Positions 17,701 to 24,907 are shown, counted from the stretch's first letter. The stretch is DNA of 33,716 nt from an uncultured Bacilli bacterium (GCA_947631155.1 CANRKG010000015.1:1-33716), one strand, 5' to 3'. The notes: generated by a model not told the origin, from the letters alone. Made by a program: numbers and translations.

Positions 17701-19331
17701 AAAGAATGTCTAGCATAATTATTATCTAAAGTTCTTGATAATTCTAAGGTATCAATAACAGGGTTTGTAAATTGTCCTAAATTATATTTTTTATAGGCCA
17801 TCTCTAAAAAAGAAACATCAAATTTTGCATTATGAGCTACCATTGGTAAATCGCCTACCCAAGCAATAAATTTTTTGATGGCTGTTTCTTCATCGTCTTT
17901 ATCTTTTAACATATCATCTGTAATATTAGTAAGATCAATTATTTTTTGCGATAATTTTCTACCTGGATTAATCAACTCATCATATTTTTCTAAAACATTA
18001 CCATTACAAATCTTAACAGCACCTATTTCAATAATGGAGTCAGCACCCCCGGCATTAAAACCTGTTGTTTCAAAATCGAAGACTACATAGGTTTGTTTTA
18101 ACAAATTTTCATTATTAGGTCTTATTACTATATTAACAGTATCATTAATTAAAGTAAGCTCTGTTCCATAAATAATTTTAAATGGTTCTTGTCCTTCATC
18201 TAATTTTTTATTATACGAAGTTATATAGTTAAATATATGTGGAAAGGCTTGAACTCCATTATGATCAGTAATCGCAAGTGCATGATGACCCCATTTTATA
18301 GCTTGTTTAATTAATTTTTCTTCATCAACTACACCATCCATCTGACTCATTTTAGTATGGGCATGTAATTCAACTCTTTTTTCTTCATATGTATCTTCTA
18401 CTGTTTCTTCCACATGTTCTATTTTTATAATATCGCGGGCATTAAGAACTAATTCTTTAGCAAAAGTATCATTTTTAGTATATCCCCTGATTTTAACCCA
18501 AGTTCCTACCTTTAATTCCTTTTGAAGACGAAGATATTCTTCATCATCCCTTACAAATACCTTACAATAAATACTATCTGTATAATCAGTTATTTTTAAT
18601 GTGATTATTTTAAAATCAGTTTTAGATGATTCAAAATAATCAACACCAAAGATATTAGCCTCTACTATAATATTATTATCTTCACCAATTAATGTTTTTA
18701 TTTTTATTGGTGCTTCTTTAATATCTCTACCTAAAATATTATTAGGATTTCTTTCCTTTTTGGTTTTTACTGGTGGTGATGTTTTTTCTTTTTTTTGAAG
18801 AGAGTTTTCAATATCAGTATTTTGAATTAAATCTTCCTGTATTTCTGATAAAACATTCTCATCTTTTCGAATTTTTATATCTATTTTGTCAGTATAACCC
18901 AAATTCTGATAAAATTTCTCTATTTTATTCATACATGATACTAATTTTTGTTGTTCAATATTATTTGACACAGTAAAAATTAATTTATTATCTTCTAGTT
19001 TTAAACAATCTTGATAAATTCCTAAAATGACTAATTCATCTTTAAGTTGCTCTAACAGATAAGGATAATATGTTAAAAGATATTCATAGTTTTTATTTTC
19101 TATTTCATAAATAATTTCATAATTAGTAATATGAGAATCTAAATTAATTATTTTTTCATCTAATTCTTTTATAATTTCAAGTGGAAAATAAGAATCATTT
19201 TGAATAATAACAGCACAAGATTCTTTTTGTTTACTAAGAATAATTTTACTTAAAGTGGCATTATTAAAAAAATGATAATTATCTTTAGAAAAGGTTATTT
19301 TATCTAAAAGTAAATTCATTTTTGATTCCAT
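14724..19331 (-). CDS. polC: DNA polymerase III alpha subunit, Gram-positive PolC type
   Basis: The replicative polymerase of low-GC Gram-positive bacteria, with built-in 3'-5' proofreading. At 1535 residues it is slightly longer than the common 1430-1470. The order is an N-terminal domain; an OB fold near 200-310; the start of the PHP domain (VELHAHTKMSQMDGV, ALAITDHNG); the inserted DEDD exonuclease (VVFDFETTGF, later VAHNAKFDVSFLEMAY); the rest of PHP (GDVHHL); a zinc module with CEKC and CPNC; the polymerase core with the catalytic PDIDLNFS near residue 1055; and an HhH region. It ends in QLSLF, the canonical beta-clamp-binding pentapeptide. The start is ATG at 19331 with GGATAGG upstream. 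It is followed by truB on the same strand. Identity is very secure. Confidence 0.98.
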   Translation of the reverse strand: MESKMNLLLDKITFSKDNYHFFNNATLSKIILSKQKESCAVIIQNDSYFPLEIIKELDEKIINLDSHITNYEIIYEIENKNYEYLLTYYPYLLEQLKDELVILGIYQDCLKLEDNKLIFTVSNNIEQQKLVSCMNKIEKFYQNLGYTDKIDIKIRKDENVLSEIQEDLIQNTDIENSLQKKEKTSPPVKTKKERNPNNILGRDIKEAPIKIKTLIGEDNNIIVEANIFGVDYFESSKTDFKIITLKITDYTDSIYCKVFVRDDEEYLRLQKELKVGTWVKIRGYTKNDTFAKELVLNARDIIKIEHVEETVEDTYEEKRVELHAHTKMSQMDGVVDEEKLIKQAIKWGHHALAITDHNGVQAFPHIFNYITSYNKKLDEGQEPFKIIYGTELTLINDTVNIVIRPNNENLLKQTYVVFDFETTGFNAGGADSIIEIGAVKICNGNVLEKYDELINPGRKLSQKIIDLTNITDDMLKDKDDEETAIKKFIAWVGDLPMVAHNAKFDVSFLEMAYKKYNLGQFTNPVIDTLELSRTLDNNYARHSLSALVKRYEVPWDEDAHHRGDYDALGTALVFHKMLVKLDNRRIENMNQLDELVSKEEIHKYGRSYHVNILVKNKTGLKNLFRLISLSNTTYLYKTPRILRSEIEKYREGLLIGSGCYESEIFIEARSKSDDELSNLIRFYDYVEVQPLECYNHLIQTGDFANEAELAANIKKIIRVTEEAGKFIVATGDVHHLTRDDKIYREIIINQKVPGGGRHPLARNNIKEIPSNHFRTTNEMIDNFSFLEDKDLIKRIVIDNSNKIAEQIEIIEVIIDTGGIPFSPRVKSDDGKTYLDCPRVVTDLVYTKAKNWYGETLPHDIEQRIATELYGDIVLKVIQKNLEKENLADNDFQEESYKKLHQVITSGFESVKNLIRDDIKESSEDTLTEEDVEKELNKLLGGIIGGGFDPIYLIAQKLVKHSNDEGYLVGSRGSVGSSFVATMMGITEVNPLPAHYRCEKCKLSIFNDEDGNPLGSTYSSGFDLPDKDCPNCHIKMIKDGQDMPFATFLGFNADKVPDIDLNFSDLNQASAHAYTKVLFGENNVYRAGTIGTVADKTAYGFVKGYCEDHGITDMRGAEIERLAMGCTGVKRTTGQHPGGIVVIPDYMDVYDFTPFQFPADDITKEWRTTHFDYHAIDQCVLKLDILGHSDPTQLRLIQLQSNTDIMKVPLDDKETMSIFTSTKALGVTTEQILCNTGTLGIPEFGTPFTIKLVEDTKPTTFAELVKISGLSHGTDVWLGNAQELIKNNIVPFKETIGCRDDIMVYLMYKGVEPIKAFKIMEFVRKGKASKDKETWTKHVKTMQEANIPEWFIDSCFKIKYMFPKAHAAAYVISAFRIAWYKVHMPVYFYASWYSSKATDVDIIAMIQGYDKIKQKILDIQAKGYEASNKENGQLESLKVALEATARNIKFLNVDLYKSEATIWTVKNDNEIYPPFNAIDGLGDTVAHNLVEERNKKPFLSIEDVQNRGKVSKTLIDKMIEMGILKDLPESNQLSLF

Positions 19332-19358
19332 ACTACTTACCTATCCCTTCATAAAAAT

Positions 19359-19376
19359 AAGTTTCTATTGAAACTT
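19359..19376 (-). terminator. Rho-independent terminator upstream of polC
   Basis: The 7-bp stem AAGTTTC / GAAACTT with loop TATT is followed on the minus strand by ATTTTTATG. It ends the 279-aa gene and lies only about 30 bases before the polC start codon, so polC either relies on read-through or has a very close promoter that I cannot identify. Confidence 0.7.
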
Positions 19377-20214
19377 ATATAATTTCTAACTCATCAATTT
19401 TTACTATATGTCTTTGGTTGCGAATACAAAAATCTATAAAGGCATATAAATCTAATTCTTTTAAATGTGGTTCATATGTATATTTAAAAGTATCAAAGCC
19501 AATTTTATCCCTAGTCATATATTCAAGCATTTTATCTTTAGATACTCCCAAATACATTAACCAGTATGGATAAATCTGTCTTTTTAAATATTTTAAAGTA
19601 TTATCACCAGTAAAATAATGAGTAGTACCTGTAAGCCTTGTCGCAAATTCATTTAGAATAGCTAACTCTACAATAGCCTTAACTACATCTTGATATTCTA
19701 CTTGATAATTACTTAATTCTTTCATAACTATTTGATAAACTAAATTTATAATTAATTGAAATGGGTTTTCTTCGTTTAATTTTTTTCCCCAGACAATTGT
19801 ATTTACCTTACTACCTTTAACATTGGTAGTATCAATAATATTTAACTTCTCACTGACTACTAAAACATGATATAGTTTAATATCAAATCTTAAAATATCT
19901 TTTAATTCTTTAATAGCCTCTTTTTTATTTTCATCCCAAATCTTTAATATTTTAATACGAAATTTTTCAGCATTTTTTTTGATACGTTCATATTCTTTAG
20001 TTTCTAAAACAATATTATAGATAGTATCATCATTTGGAATAAAATTTTTAGGATCCTTTAGGATTAATTGATTATCTTTAAATACACTATTGTATTGATT
20101 CTTATAATTTTTCCATATTTTCTGTTTTAAATTATGAATCTCTTCAGATATGGATGCTTGAAATAATAAATTCCAGATTAACACATAATCATTTACAGCA
20201 AATTTTAAATTCAT
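19375..20214 (-). CDS. Unknown 279-aa cytoplasmic protein
   Basis: No signal peptide or membrane segment. It is predicted alpha-helical with many aromatic residues; notable segments are ELAILNEFATRLTGTTHYFTGD, GDNTLKYLKRQIYPYWLMYLG and a C-terminal ELDLYAFIDFCIRNQRHIVKI. The conserved-looking central block with E, R and H residues (residues 190-215) could form an active or binding site, but I cannot assign a family. The start is ATG at 20214 with AGGATGTGGG upstream. It lies between the HAD gene and polC and has terminators on both sides, so it appears to be a one-gene unit. Real gene, unknown function. Confidence 0.75.
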   Translation of the reverse strand: MNLKFAVNDYVLIWNLLFQASISEEIHNLKQKIWKNYKNQYNSVFKDNQLILKDPKNFIPNDDTIYNIVLETKEYERIKKNAEKFRIKILKIWDENKKEAIKELKDILRFDIKLYHVLVVSEKLNIIDTTNVKGSKVNTIVWGKKLNEENPFQLIINLVYQIVMKELSNYQVEYQDVVKAIVELAILNEFATRLTGTTHYFTGDNTLKYLKRQIYPYWLMYLGVSKDKMLEYMTRDKIGFDTFKYTYEPHLKELDLYAFIDFCIRNQRHIVKIDELEII

Positions 20215-20266
20215 AATCCCACATCCTAACTACATGTTCTATATATAATATATCATAAAAAAAAAT

Positions 20267-20282
20267 AAAAGCATACACTTTT
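20267..20282 (-). terminator. Rho-independent terminator of the PAP2-HAD pair
   Basis: On the minus strand the stem AAAAGT / GCTTTT (one G-T pair) with a 4-base loop is followed by ATTTTTTTTT. It lies just after the HAD gene. The motif AGTGTAGACAAA (minus strand, 20283-20294) directly precedes it. Confidence 0.65.
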
Positions 20283-20314
20283 TTTGTCTACACTTCTATC
20301 TTATAACTTTAATC

Positions 20315-21100
20315 TTAAAATATCTTTTTTAAATAGTACTCTACTCCTTTGGAATTATGATCTAAAGTAATATCTTGGGCGGCTTTTTTAACAAGTGGTA
20401 CAGCATTAGCAACAGCGATACCCAAACCAACTTGTTTAAGTAATGGTATATCAGTTTTATCAGTACCAAAAAATATAATATCTTTCCAAGTTAATTTTTC
20501 TTTAGTTAATATTTTTTCCACTGCACCCAATTTTGAAATTTCACTATTAGTAATTTCTATATCATAATAAGTATCTTTATTTTTTAAATTTAAGTTTACT
20601 TTTAAATTCAATTTTTTTATTTCTTTTAGACAACCTTGAGCATCTTCTAAAGTTTTAAAACATAAATCCATTTTATAAATATCCGTTTTATTTTCTTCTA
20701 AAAAAGAATCAATATCAGTAATTTGTTTTACATCAAATTCAAAATAATGATGATTTTTATTAAGTAAATTCCATAACTTATGATTAGTGATATAAATATC
20801 AGCTTTCTCAAAATAATTTTTAATAATCTTTTTAACAATTCTAATTCCCATATTCTTTTTATATATTACTTTTTGAGAAGGAACATTATAAATATAAGAC
20901 CCATTAGAAGTAATTAAATAATCACAAATAGTAAAGTCTTTATTATAATCTAAAACTGATTTTAAACAACGATCAGTTACCATTACTATTTTAATATTTT
21001 TTCTTCTTAATTCATCGAATAATACAACAGTTGAAAGCGGTATAATCCCATCTTTATCAATTAATGTTTCATCAAAATTAGTTAATATTAATTTATACAT
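20315..21100 (-). CDS. Cof-type HAD-superfamily protein with altered catalytic motifs
   Basis: A 261-residue protein with the overall plan of Cof-type (HAD IIB) sugar-phosphate or FMN phosphatases: motif I near the N terminus, motif II in IVMVTDR, a cap domain in the middle, a conserved Lys in KLGAVEKIL, and a C-terminal motif IV followed by VGLGIAVANA. Motif I should read DxDGT but here is LTNFDETLI, so the nucleophilic Asp is Asn8; motif IV should read GDGxND but is GTDKTD. The normal aspartyl-phosphate mechanism should therefore fail. The protein may bind a phosphorylated ligand or be a pseudoenzyme. It starts 4 bases after the PAP2 stop codon, a likely two-gene operon. Fold sure, activity doubtful. 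Confidence 0.85.
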   Translation of the reverse strand: MYKLILTNFDETLIDKDGIIPLSTVVLFDELRRKNIKIVMVTDRCLKSVLDYNKDFTICDYLITSNGSYIYNVPSQKVIYKKNMGIRIVKKIIKNYFEKADIYITNHKLWNLLNKNHHYFEFDVKQITDIDSFLEENKTDIYKMDLCFKTLEDAQGCLKEIKKLNLKVNLNLKNKDTYYDIEITNSEISKLGAVEKILTKEKLTWKDIIFFGTDKTDIPLLKQVGLGIAVANAVPLVKKAAQDITLDHNSKGVEYYLKKIF

Positions 21101-21104
21101 ATAA

Positions 21105-21692
21105 TCATCCCTTTAAATAGTTAGTAACTATTAACAAATAAATTAAACCTAATATATATCCACCTATAATATCAGTAAAGTAATGAACACCTAAGTATAT
21201 TCGACTAATACCTATTAATAAAATTAGAAATAGTAACATGCTAATTATGATTGTTTTAAGTCTAGGATTTCGACATTTCTTCCAAATAAAATAAATTAAA
21301 AGTCCATAAAGTGTAATCGCCATCGTAGCATGGCCACTAGGAAAACTAGATTCTTTTTCCGTCACTAATCTTAAAATATTAGGTCGATCTCTATTTATTA
21401 TAAACTTGGTAAATAAATTTATTATTTTAACAAGAACAATCGATATTGGAACAACAATATAAGTTTTATTTCTAAAAATAAGAAAAACTATAAGTCCTAT
21501 TCCTAAGCAAATATTAAAAGTACCTAAGCGCGTAAACAATTTAAAAAAATTTGTTAAATTTTCTGTCCGAAAACTAATAATAAATTTATAAACAATTGTA
21601 TCTATTTGAAATATACCTTTTATTTTAATTAAAATAGAAAGAATTACAAATATAAAAACTAAACAAAATACAATTATTTTCTTTTTATTCAT
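21105..21692 (-). CDS. PAP2-family membrane phosphatase
   Basis: A 195-residue integral membrane protein with five or six membrane segments. The three PAP2 signature motifs are intact: K96...RP103-104 (KFIINRDRP), PSGH at 118-121, and SR163-164 with H170 and D174 (GISRIYLGVHYFTD). Family members remove phosphate from lipids such as undecaprenyl pyrophosphate, phosphatidylglycerol phosphate or phosphatidate on the outer face of the membrane; UppP-like recycling of the wall-lipid carrier is the commonest role in Gram-positives, but substrate cannot be decided here. The start is ATG with GGTGAT upstream. It is followed 4 bases later by the HAD-like gene and preceded by a 227-aa unknown on the same strand 33 bases away. 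Confidence 0.9.
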   Translation of the reverse strand: MNKKKIIVFCLVFIFVILSILIKIKGIFQIDTIVYKFIISFRTENLTNFFKLFTRLGTFNICLGIGLIVFLIFRNKTYIVVPISIVLVKIINLFTKFIINRDRPNILRLVTEKESSFPSGHATMAITLYGLLIYFIWKKCRNPRLKTIIISMLLFLILLIGISRIYLGVHYFTDIIGGYILGLIYLLIVTNYLKG

Positions 21693-21725
21693 AATATCAC
21701 CATTACAGTTTATGATAATTTGTAA

Positions 21726-22409
21726 TTATTTTAATCTTAAAACTTTTTGATTGTTTTTAGAAATTTTCTTTACTTTTTCAAATTCTTTTTTAGCATAATC
21801 AAGTATTTCTATTTTTGCATTTGGATATTGGTTATGGAAACAATCTATAGCTTGAAAAGTACTATTTTCCAACTTACTATATGATAATAAATCTTGCATA
21901 TCTAATTTAAAAAATTCTAAAAACTCCAACATAATATCTTTATTTTTTAAATATTTTATCAAGGGTGCAAATGATAGATGTTCAAAATAATTATAATCAA
22001 AAAATTGTTCTATAGTCATACCAGAATGTTTTTCTAATAAATATTGCCCAATTGTATTAGCATCATTTATTTTTCCTAAACAAGTTTTTTTAGGTTTTAA
22101 TACTTCTGTTAAAGCTCTAATAATTGGTGCTTCATTAGAAAAAATTTCATAGTTATATTCTAAATTAGGATTTTTCCAAATAGTACCTATATCTAATTTT
22201 GAATGATAAACTCTTTTTACAGAAAGACGTTCATCATCTGCGATAATTCTATGATAATAGCTTGGATTTATAGAGCCATAATTATCTACTTTAGCTCCCA
22301 TTTCCATTGTTTTACTATTTATATAATTTAAAATTTCATCATAATTGTATTCAATACTGTATTGTTTTAAAGTCTTACTATCATTAGGTAAATATATTGT
22401 TTTCTTCAT
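21726..22409 (-). CDS. Unknown 227-aa cytoplasmic protein
   Basis: No signal peptide or membrane segment. It is mixed alpha/beta with a basic C terminus (KISKNNQKVLRLK). Segments such as YNYEIFSNEAPIIRALTEVL and MTIEQFFDYNYFEHLSFAPL stand out, but I recognise no family. The start is ATG at 22409 with AAGGAGA upstream and a good SigA-type promoter before it, so it is expressed as the first gene of a possible three-gene unit with the PAP2 and HAD genes (33- and 4-base gaps, no terminator seen between). Function unknown. Confidence 0.75.
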   Translation of the reverse strand: MKKTIYLPNDSKTLKQYSIEYNYDEILNYINSKTMEMGAKVDNYGSINPSYYHRIIADDERLSVKRVYHSKLDIGTIWKNPNLEYNYEIFSNEAPIIRALTEVLKPKKTCLGKINDANTIGQYLLEKHSGMTIEQFFDYNYFEHLSFAPLIKYLKNKDIMLEFLEFFKLDMQDLLSYSKLENSTFQAIDCFHNQYPNAKIEILDYAKKEFEKVKKISKNNQKVLRLK

Positions 22410-22439
22410 ATAGTTTAATTCTCCTTATCAGTATCTTTT

Positions 22440-22468
22440 ATTATACATAACTAATCTAAATTTAGCAA
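22440..22468 (-). promoter_or_regulatory. SigA-type promoter of the 227-aa gene (and PAP2-HAD)
   Basis: On the minus strand TTGCTA (complement of 22463-22468) and TATAAT (complement of 22440-22445) are 17 bases apart, just downstream of the previous terminator. Confidence 0.65.
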
Positions 22469-22488
22469 CAGTAATTATATGTATATAA

Positions 22489-22512
22489 AAAAATGGAGCT
22501 AACTCCATTTTT
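22489..22512 (-). terminator. Rho-independent terminator of the tail-anchored protein gene
   Basis: The 8-bp stem AAATGGAG / CTCCATTT with loop CTAA is followed by TTTTT on the minus strand and touches the stop codon of the upstream gene. Confidence 0.85.
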
Positions 22513-23375
22513 TAAAATTTATTATAAATAAAATACACTCCCACAATAATCAAAGCCAGTAATATTAAAATTAAAAGTATTTTTAAAAAGACTGGTACTT
22601 TTTTCTCTTCCACATCTTCAAATTCAAAGTCTTTATCAGATAAATCCATTGATTTAGTATAAAAAGATTTATCCATATCTTTGAATTCTTGACTACTAGT
22701 GACAGGTTCTTCTTCTTTAGCTTTTTCTAATTTATTTAAAGATTCTTTATCTAAAATTTCTTTAGATAAATCTAATTCTTTATCTGCAGAAACGCTATCA
22801 TTTACATTTGTAGCCATTAAATCACTTAATAAATCTACCCCTGCTTCTTTAGAAATTTCTCCCGCTAAAGTTTTAGAAGTAATAGTATCAATTAATTCTC
22901 TTAATTCTTTTTCATCAGGTTTCTTTCGATTATGTTTTTCTTCACGATATCTTTCCAATTCCTCTGGATTTAAATTTGCTAAAATATTATAATTAGTATT
23001 CTTTAATTTTCTTTTTTCTTCTAGGGCATCTTTTTCTTTTCTATTTTCTTTAGCTTTAGCAATAACGCTATTAATATCATAAACTCTATTTTCATGATCC
23101 TGATATAAATAATTAAATTCATCTAATTCTTTTTTAACCGTTGGTTTTCTTTCAATATCTCTATATTCTTTAATAGTTTGATAGCCTTCTCTAGTACGAT
23201 ATTTTTTTCGAGCATCATCTAACGATACCGCATTTAAATTACTAACATCTGTAAAATTAGTATATTTAGTATTATTTCCAATATTGTTATATAAATCACT
23301 GTTTCGCGTTTGTCTACTAGCTTTTCCATAGTTAGTTTCCTCTGTACGCATATAACGTTCCATTCTACTTCTCAT
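22512..23375 (-). CDS. Charged, probably coiled-coil protein with a C-terminal membrane anchor
   Basis: A 287-residue protein. Residues 1-255 are hydrophilic and dominated by Lys, Glu, Asp and Arg, with long helical stretches (for example AKAKENRKEKDALEEKRKLK). A single membrane segment, FLKILLILILLALIIVGVYF, lies at the extreme C terminus, so most of the protein should sit in the cytoplasm. The N terminus is basic (MRSRMERYMRTEE). I recognise no enzyme motif; a role in membrane-linked organisation, division or envelope work would fit, but this is a guess from shape only. The start is ATG at 23375 with AAGGTGA six bases upstream. It is divergent from the ferredoxin gene. Real gene, unknown function. 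Confidence 0.75.
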   Translation of the reverse strand: MRSRMERYMRTEETNYGKASRQTRNSDLYNNIGNNTKYTNFTDVSNLNAVSLDDARKKYRTREGYQTIKEYRDIERKPTVKKELDEFNYLYQDHENRVYDINSVIAKAKENRKEKDALEEKRKLKNTNYNILANLNPEELERYREEKHNRKKPDEKELRELIDTITSKTLAGEISKEAGVDLLSDLMATNVNDSVSADKELDLSKEILDKESLNKLEKAKEEEPVTSSQEFKDMDKSFYTKSMDLSDKDFEFEDVEEKKVPVFLKILLILILLALIIVGVYFIYNKF

Positions 23376-23451
23376 ACTATTTCACCTTCTTATATTAAGA
23401 ATATCATACAAATGTAAAATAATTAATAAATTTATGAATTGTGATTTTTTC

Positions 23452-23480
23452 TTTACGTAAAGAATATTTTTAGTTATAAT
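23452..23480 (+). promoter_or_regulatory. SigA-type ferredoxin promoter with a palindrome over the -35
   Basis: TTTACG (23452-23457) and a perfect TATAAT (23475-23480) are 17 bases apart. The perfect 16-bp palindrome TTCTTTACGTAAAGAA (23449-23464) covers the whole -35 hexamer, a typical place for a repressor operator. Confidence 0.7.
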
Positions 23481-23503
23481 GATAAGTGAAAGGAAGTTAT
23501 ATA

Positions 23504-23692
23504 ATGAAAGTAACAGTAAATAAAGATTTATGTATTGGTTGTGGTGCTTGTGCTGCAATATGTGAAGATGTTTTTGAACTTAATGACGAAGGACTTTCAG
23601 AAGTAATAGTTGATAAAGTTTCTGAAGATGACGAAGAAAGTGTTAAAGAAGCTATTGAATCTTGTCCAACTAGTGCCATTGAAGAAGCATAA
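23504..23692 (+). CDS. fer: Small [4Fe-4S] ferredoxin
   Basis: A 62-residue acidic protein, the usual size of the single-cluster ferredoxins of low-GC Gram-positives. It carries CIGCGACAAIC (Cys10, 13, 16, with an extra Cys20) and Cys54 followed by Pro (SCPTSAIEE); Cys10, 13, 16 and 54 are the expected ligands of one [4Fe-4S] cluster. It transfers electrons in the cytoplasm at low potential; the partners are not in the window. A GTG at 23486 is in frame, but the ATG at 23504 has AAAGGAAG seven bases upstream and is the better start. It has its own promoter and terminator, so it is a single-gene unit. Identity is secure. Confidence 0.95.
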   Translation: MKVTVNKDLCIGCGACAAICEDVFELNDEGLSEVIVDKVSEDDEESVKEAIESCPTSAIEEA

Positions 23693-23709
23693 TAGTATGC
23701 TTTTTTTTT
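23685..23709 (+). terminator. Rho-independent terminator of the ferredoxin gene
   Basis: The 7-bp stem AAGCATA / TATGCTT with loop ATAG overlaps the stop codon and is followed by a run of nine T residues. Confidence 0.85.
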
Positions 23710-23743
23710 GCAGTTAAATTAATTATATAAGTAAAAAAGATGA

Positions 23744-24463
23744 TTATTTATTATTTTTTAAAGAAAAGATAATGGCTACTTCTTTAGGAGATAATTTTCG
23801 ATATTCTCCTGAGTTTAAGCCCGTAACTGTAAAAATACCAACACGTTCACGTTTTAACTTTAATACTTCAAAACCTACAGCTTCAAACATTCTTTTGACT
23901 TGATGATTTCTACCTTCATGAATAACTATTTCTACTGTTGAAGTATTATTTTTTAGATCTTTCTTTCGTAATTTTACTCGACATTTTTCACAACGTCTTC
24001 CATCTAATTCAATACCATTTTTTAATTTAGTAATTGCCTCACCATTAATAATACCCTTAAGTTTAGCAATATAAACTTTATCAACTTTACTATTAGGATG
24101 CATCAAAATATTAGCAAATTCGCCATCATTAGTTAATAGAAGAACTCCTGTTGTATCATAATCAAGTCTACCAATGGGATAAATTCTTTTATCTGTATCA
24201 ATTAAAGAAACAACTGTTTTTCGCGATTTATCATCACTAACCGAAGTTATAACACCTCGAGGTTTATTTAATAAATAGTATTCTTTTTCTTCTTTAGTTA
24301 AAAGCTTACCTTCTACTACTATTTCTTCTTTACCACTAACTTTAGTACCTAATGTAGTAACAATCTGATTATTTACTAGTACTTTTCCTTGCGTAATTAG
24401 TTCTTCTGCTTTTCTTCTTGAACAATAACCTGATTCTGCGATAAATTTTTGTAATCTTTCCAT
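23744..24463 (-). CDS. rluB: Pseudouridine synthase, RsuA/RluB family (23S rRNA)
   Basis: A 239-residue protein of typical length. Residues 1-55 are an S4 RNA-binding domain (ERLQKFIAESGYCSRRKAEE, GKVLVNN). The catalytic domain follows with YLLNKPRGVITSV and the signature IGRLDYDTTGVLLLTNDG, in which Asp101 is the catalytic residue, then HEGRNHQVKRMFEAVG. RluB-type enzymes modify U2605 (E. coli numbering) in 23S rRNA; RsuA and RluF relatives are similar, but the LDYDTTG form and Gram-positive context favour RluB. In Bacillus the gene follows scpA-scpB; those are not here. The start is ATG with GGAAGAGG six bases upstream. Secure at family level. Confidence 0.92.
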   Translation of the reverse strand: MERLQKFIAESGYCSRRKAEELITQGKVLVNNQIVTTLGTKVSGKEEIVVEGKLLTKEEKEYYLLNKPRGVITSVSDDKSRKTVVSLIDTDKRIYPIGRLDYDTTGVLLLTNDGEFANILMHPNSKVDKVYIAKLKGIINGEAITKLKNGIELDGRRCEKCRVKLRKKDLKNNTSTVEIVIHEGRNHQVKRMFEAVGFEVLKLKRERVGIFTVTGLNSGEYRKLSPKEVAIIFSLKNNK

Positions 24464-24496
24464 AAAATACCTCTTCCTTATCTCATGTTAGTATGA

Positions 24497-24505
24497 ATTA
24501 TAACA
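24497..24505 (-). promoter_or_regulatory. Extended -10 promoter of rluB
   Basis: On the minus strand the sequence reads TGTTATAAT, an extended -10 (TGn plus TATAAT). No good -35 is present at 17 bases. It lies about 35 bases before the start codon. Confidence 0.5.
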
Positions 24506-24539
24506 CATTATATTAAAAATTAGAATAATAGAAATATGA

Positions 24540-24566
24540 ACTTTATTTTTGTTGTTTCATAGATTA
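24540..24566 (+). promoter_or_regulatory. Possible SigK-type late sporulation promoter
   Basis: AC at 24540-24541 and CATAGATTA at 24558-24566 are 16 bases apart, matching the mother-cell SigK consensus (AC, 16-17 bases, CATAnnnTA). The leader would be only about 13 bases, and the motif is short enough to arise by chance in such AT-rich DNA. The coat-like nature of the downstream protein adds weight. Confidence 0.4.
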
Positions 24567-24585
24567 TTTATAAAGGAGTGTTTTT

Positions 24586-24906
24586 ATGAATAATAATTAT
24601 TATCCAAATTATTCATTTGATCAAACTAATCAAATGATATGGCAAGATGATATGTACCGCCAAGGTCAACAAATGGTTTATCCTCAAAATAGTAATTTTC
24701 AAGATGATAGATTTTTCTTAGCACCATTTGTTGTCGGAGGTCTTGCAGGTACTGCTTTAGGATATGGAATAGCTAATAATAATCAATTAAACAAAGGTGG
24801 TCAAGGCTGCTGTATGCAACCAATGTATTTTTATCCACAAGCTCAACCTTATACATACCCTTATCCTTACTTGTATAGTAGCAATAGTAATAATTTTTAT
24901 TATTAA
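24586..24906 (+). CDS. Small Tyr/Asn/Gln-rich protein, probable spore coat or surface protein
   Basis: A 106-residue low-complexity protein with a Tyr, Asn, Gln and Pro-rich N terminus (NNNYYPNYSFDQTNQM), a glycine-rich hydrophobic centre (FVVGGLAGTALGYGIA), a Cys pair in QGCCMQP and a Tyr/Pro-rich tail (AQPYTYPYPYLYSS). Proteins of this composition are common in Bacillus-type spore coats, where Tyr and Cys take part in cross-linking; this is a comparison of composition, not a family match. It has AAAGGAG eight bases before the ATG and a possible SigK promoter. It converges on the DUF6273-like gene with a shared terminator. The gene is likely real; coat function is inferred. Confidence 0.65.
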   Translation: MNNNYYPNYSFDQTNQMIWQDDMYRQGQQMVYPQNSNFQDDRFFLAPFVVGGLAGTALGYGIANNNQLNKGGQGCCMQPMYFYPQAQPYTYPYPYLYSSNSNNFYY

Positions 24907-24907
24907 A

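Noticed and set aside
20220-20314. An RNA gene in the spacer between the 279-aa and HAD genes
   Set aside because: The spacer is explained by a terminator, the short AGTGTAGACAAA motif and promoter-like A/T sequence; no longer conserved structure is visible.
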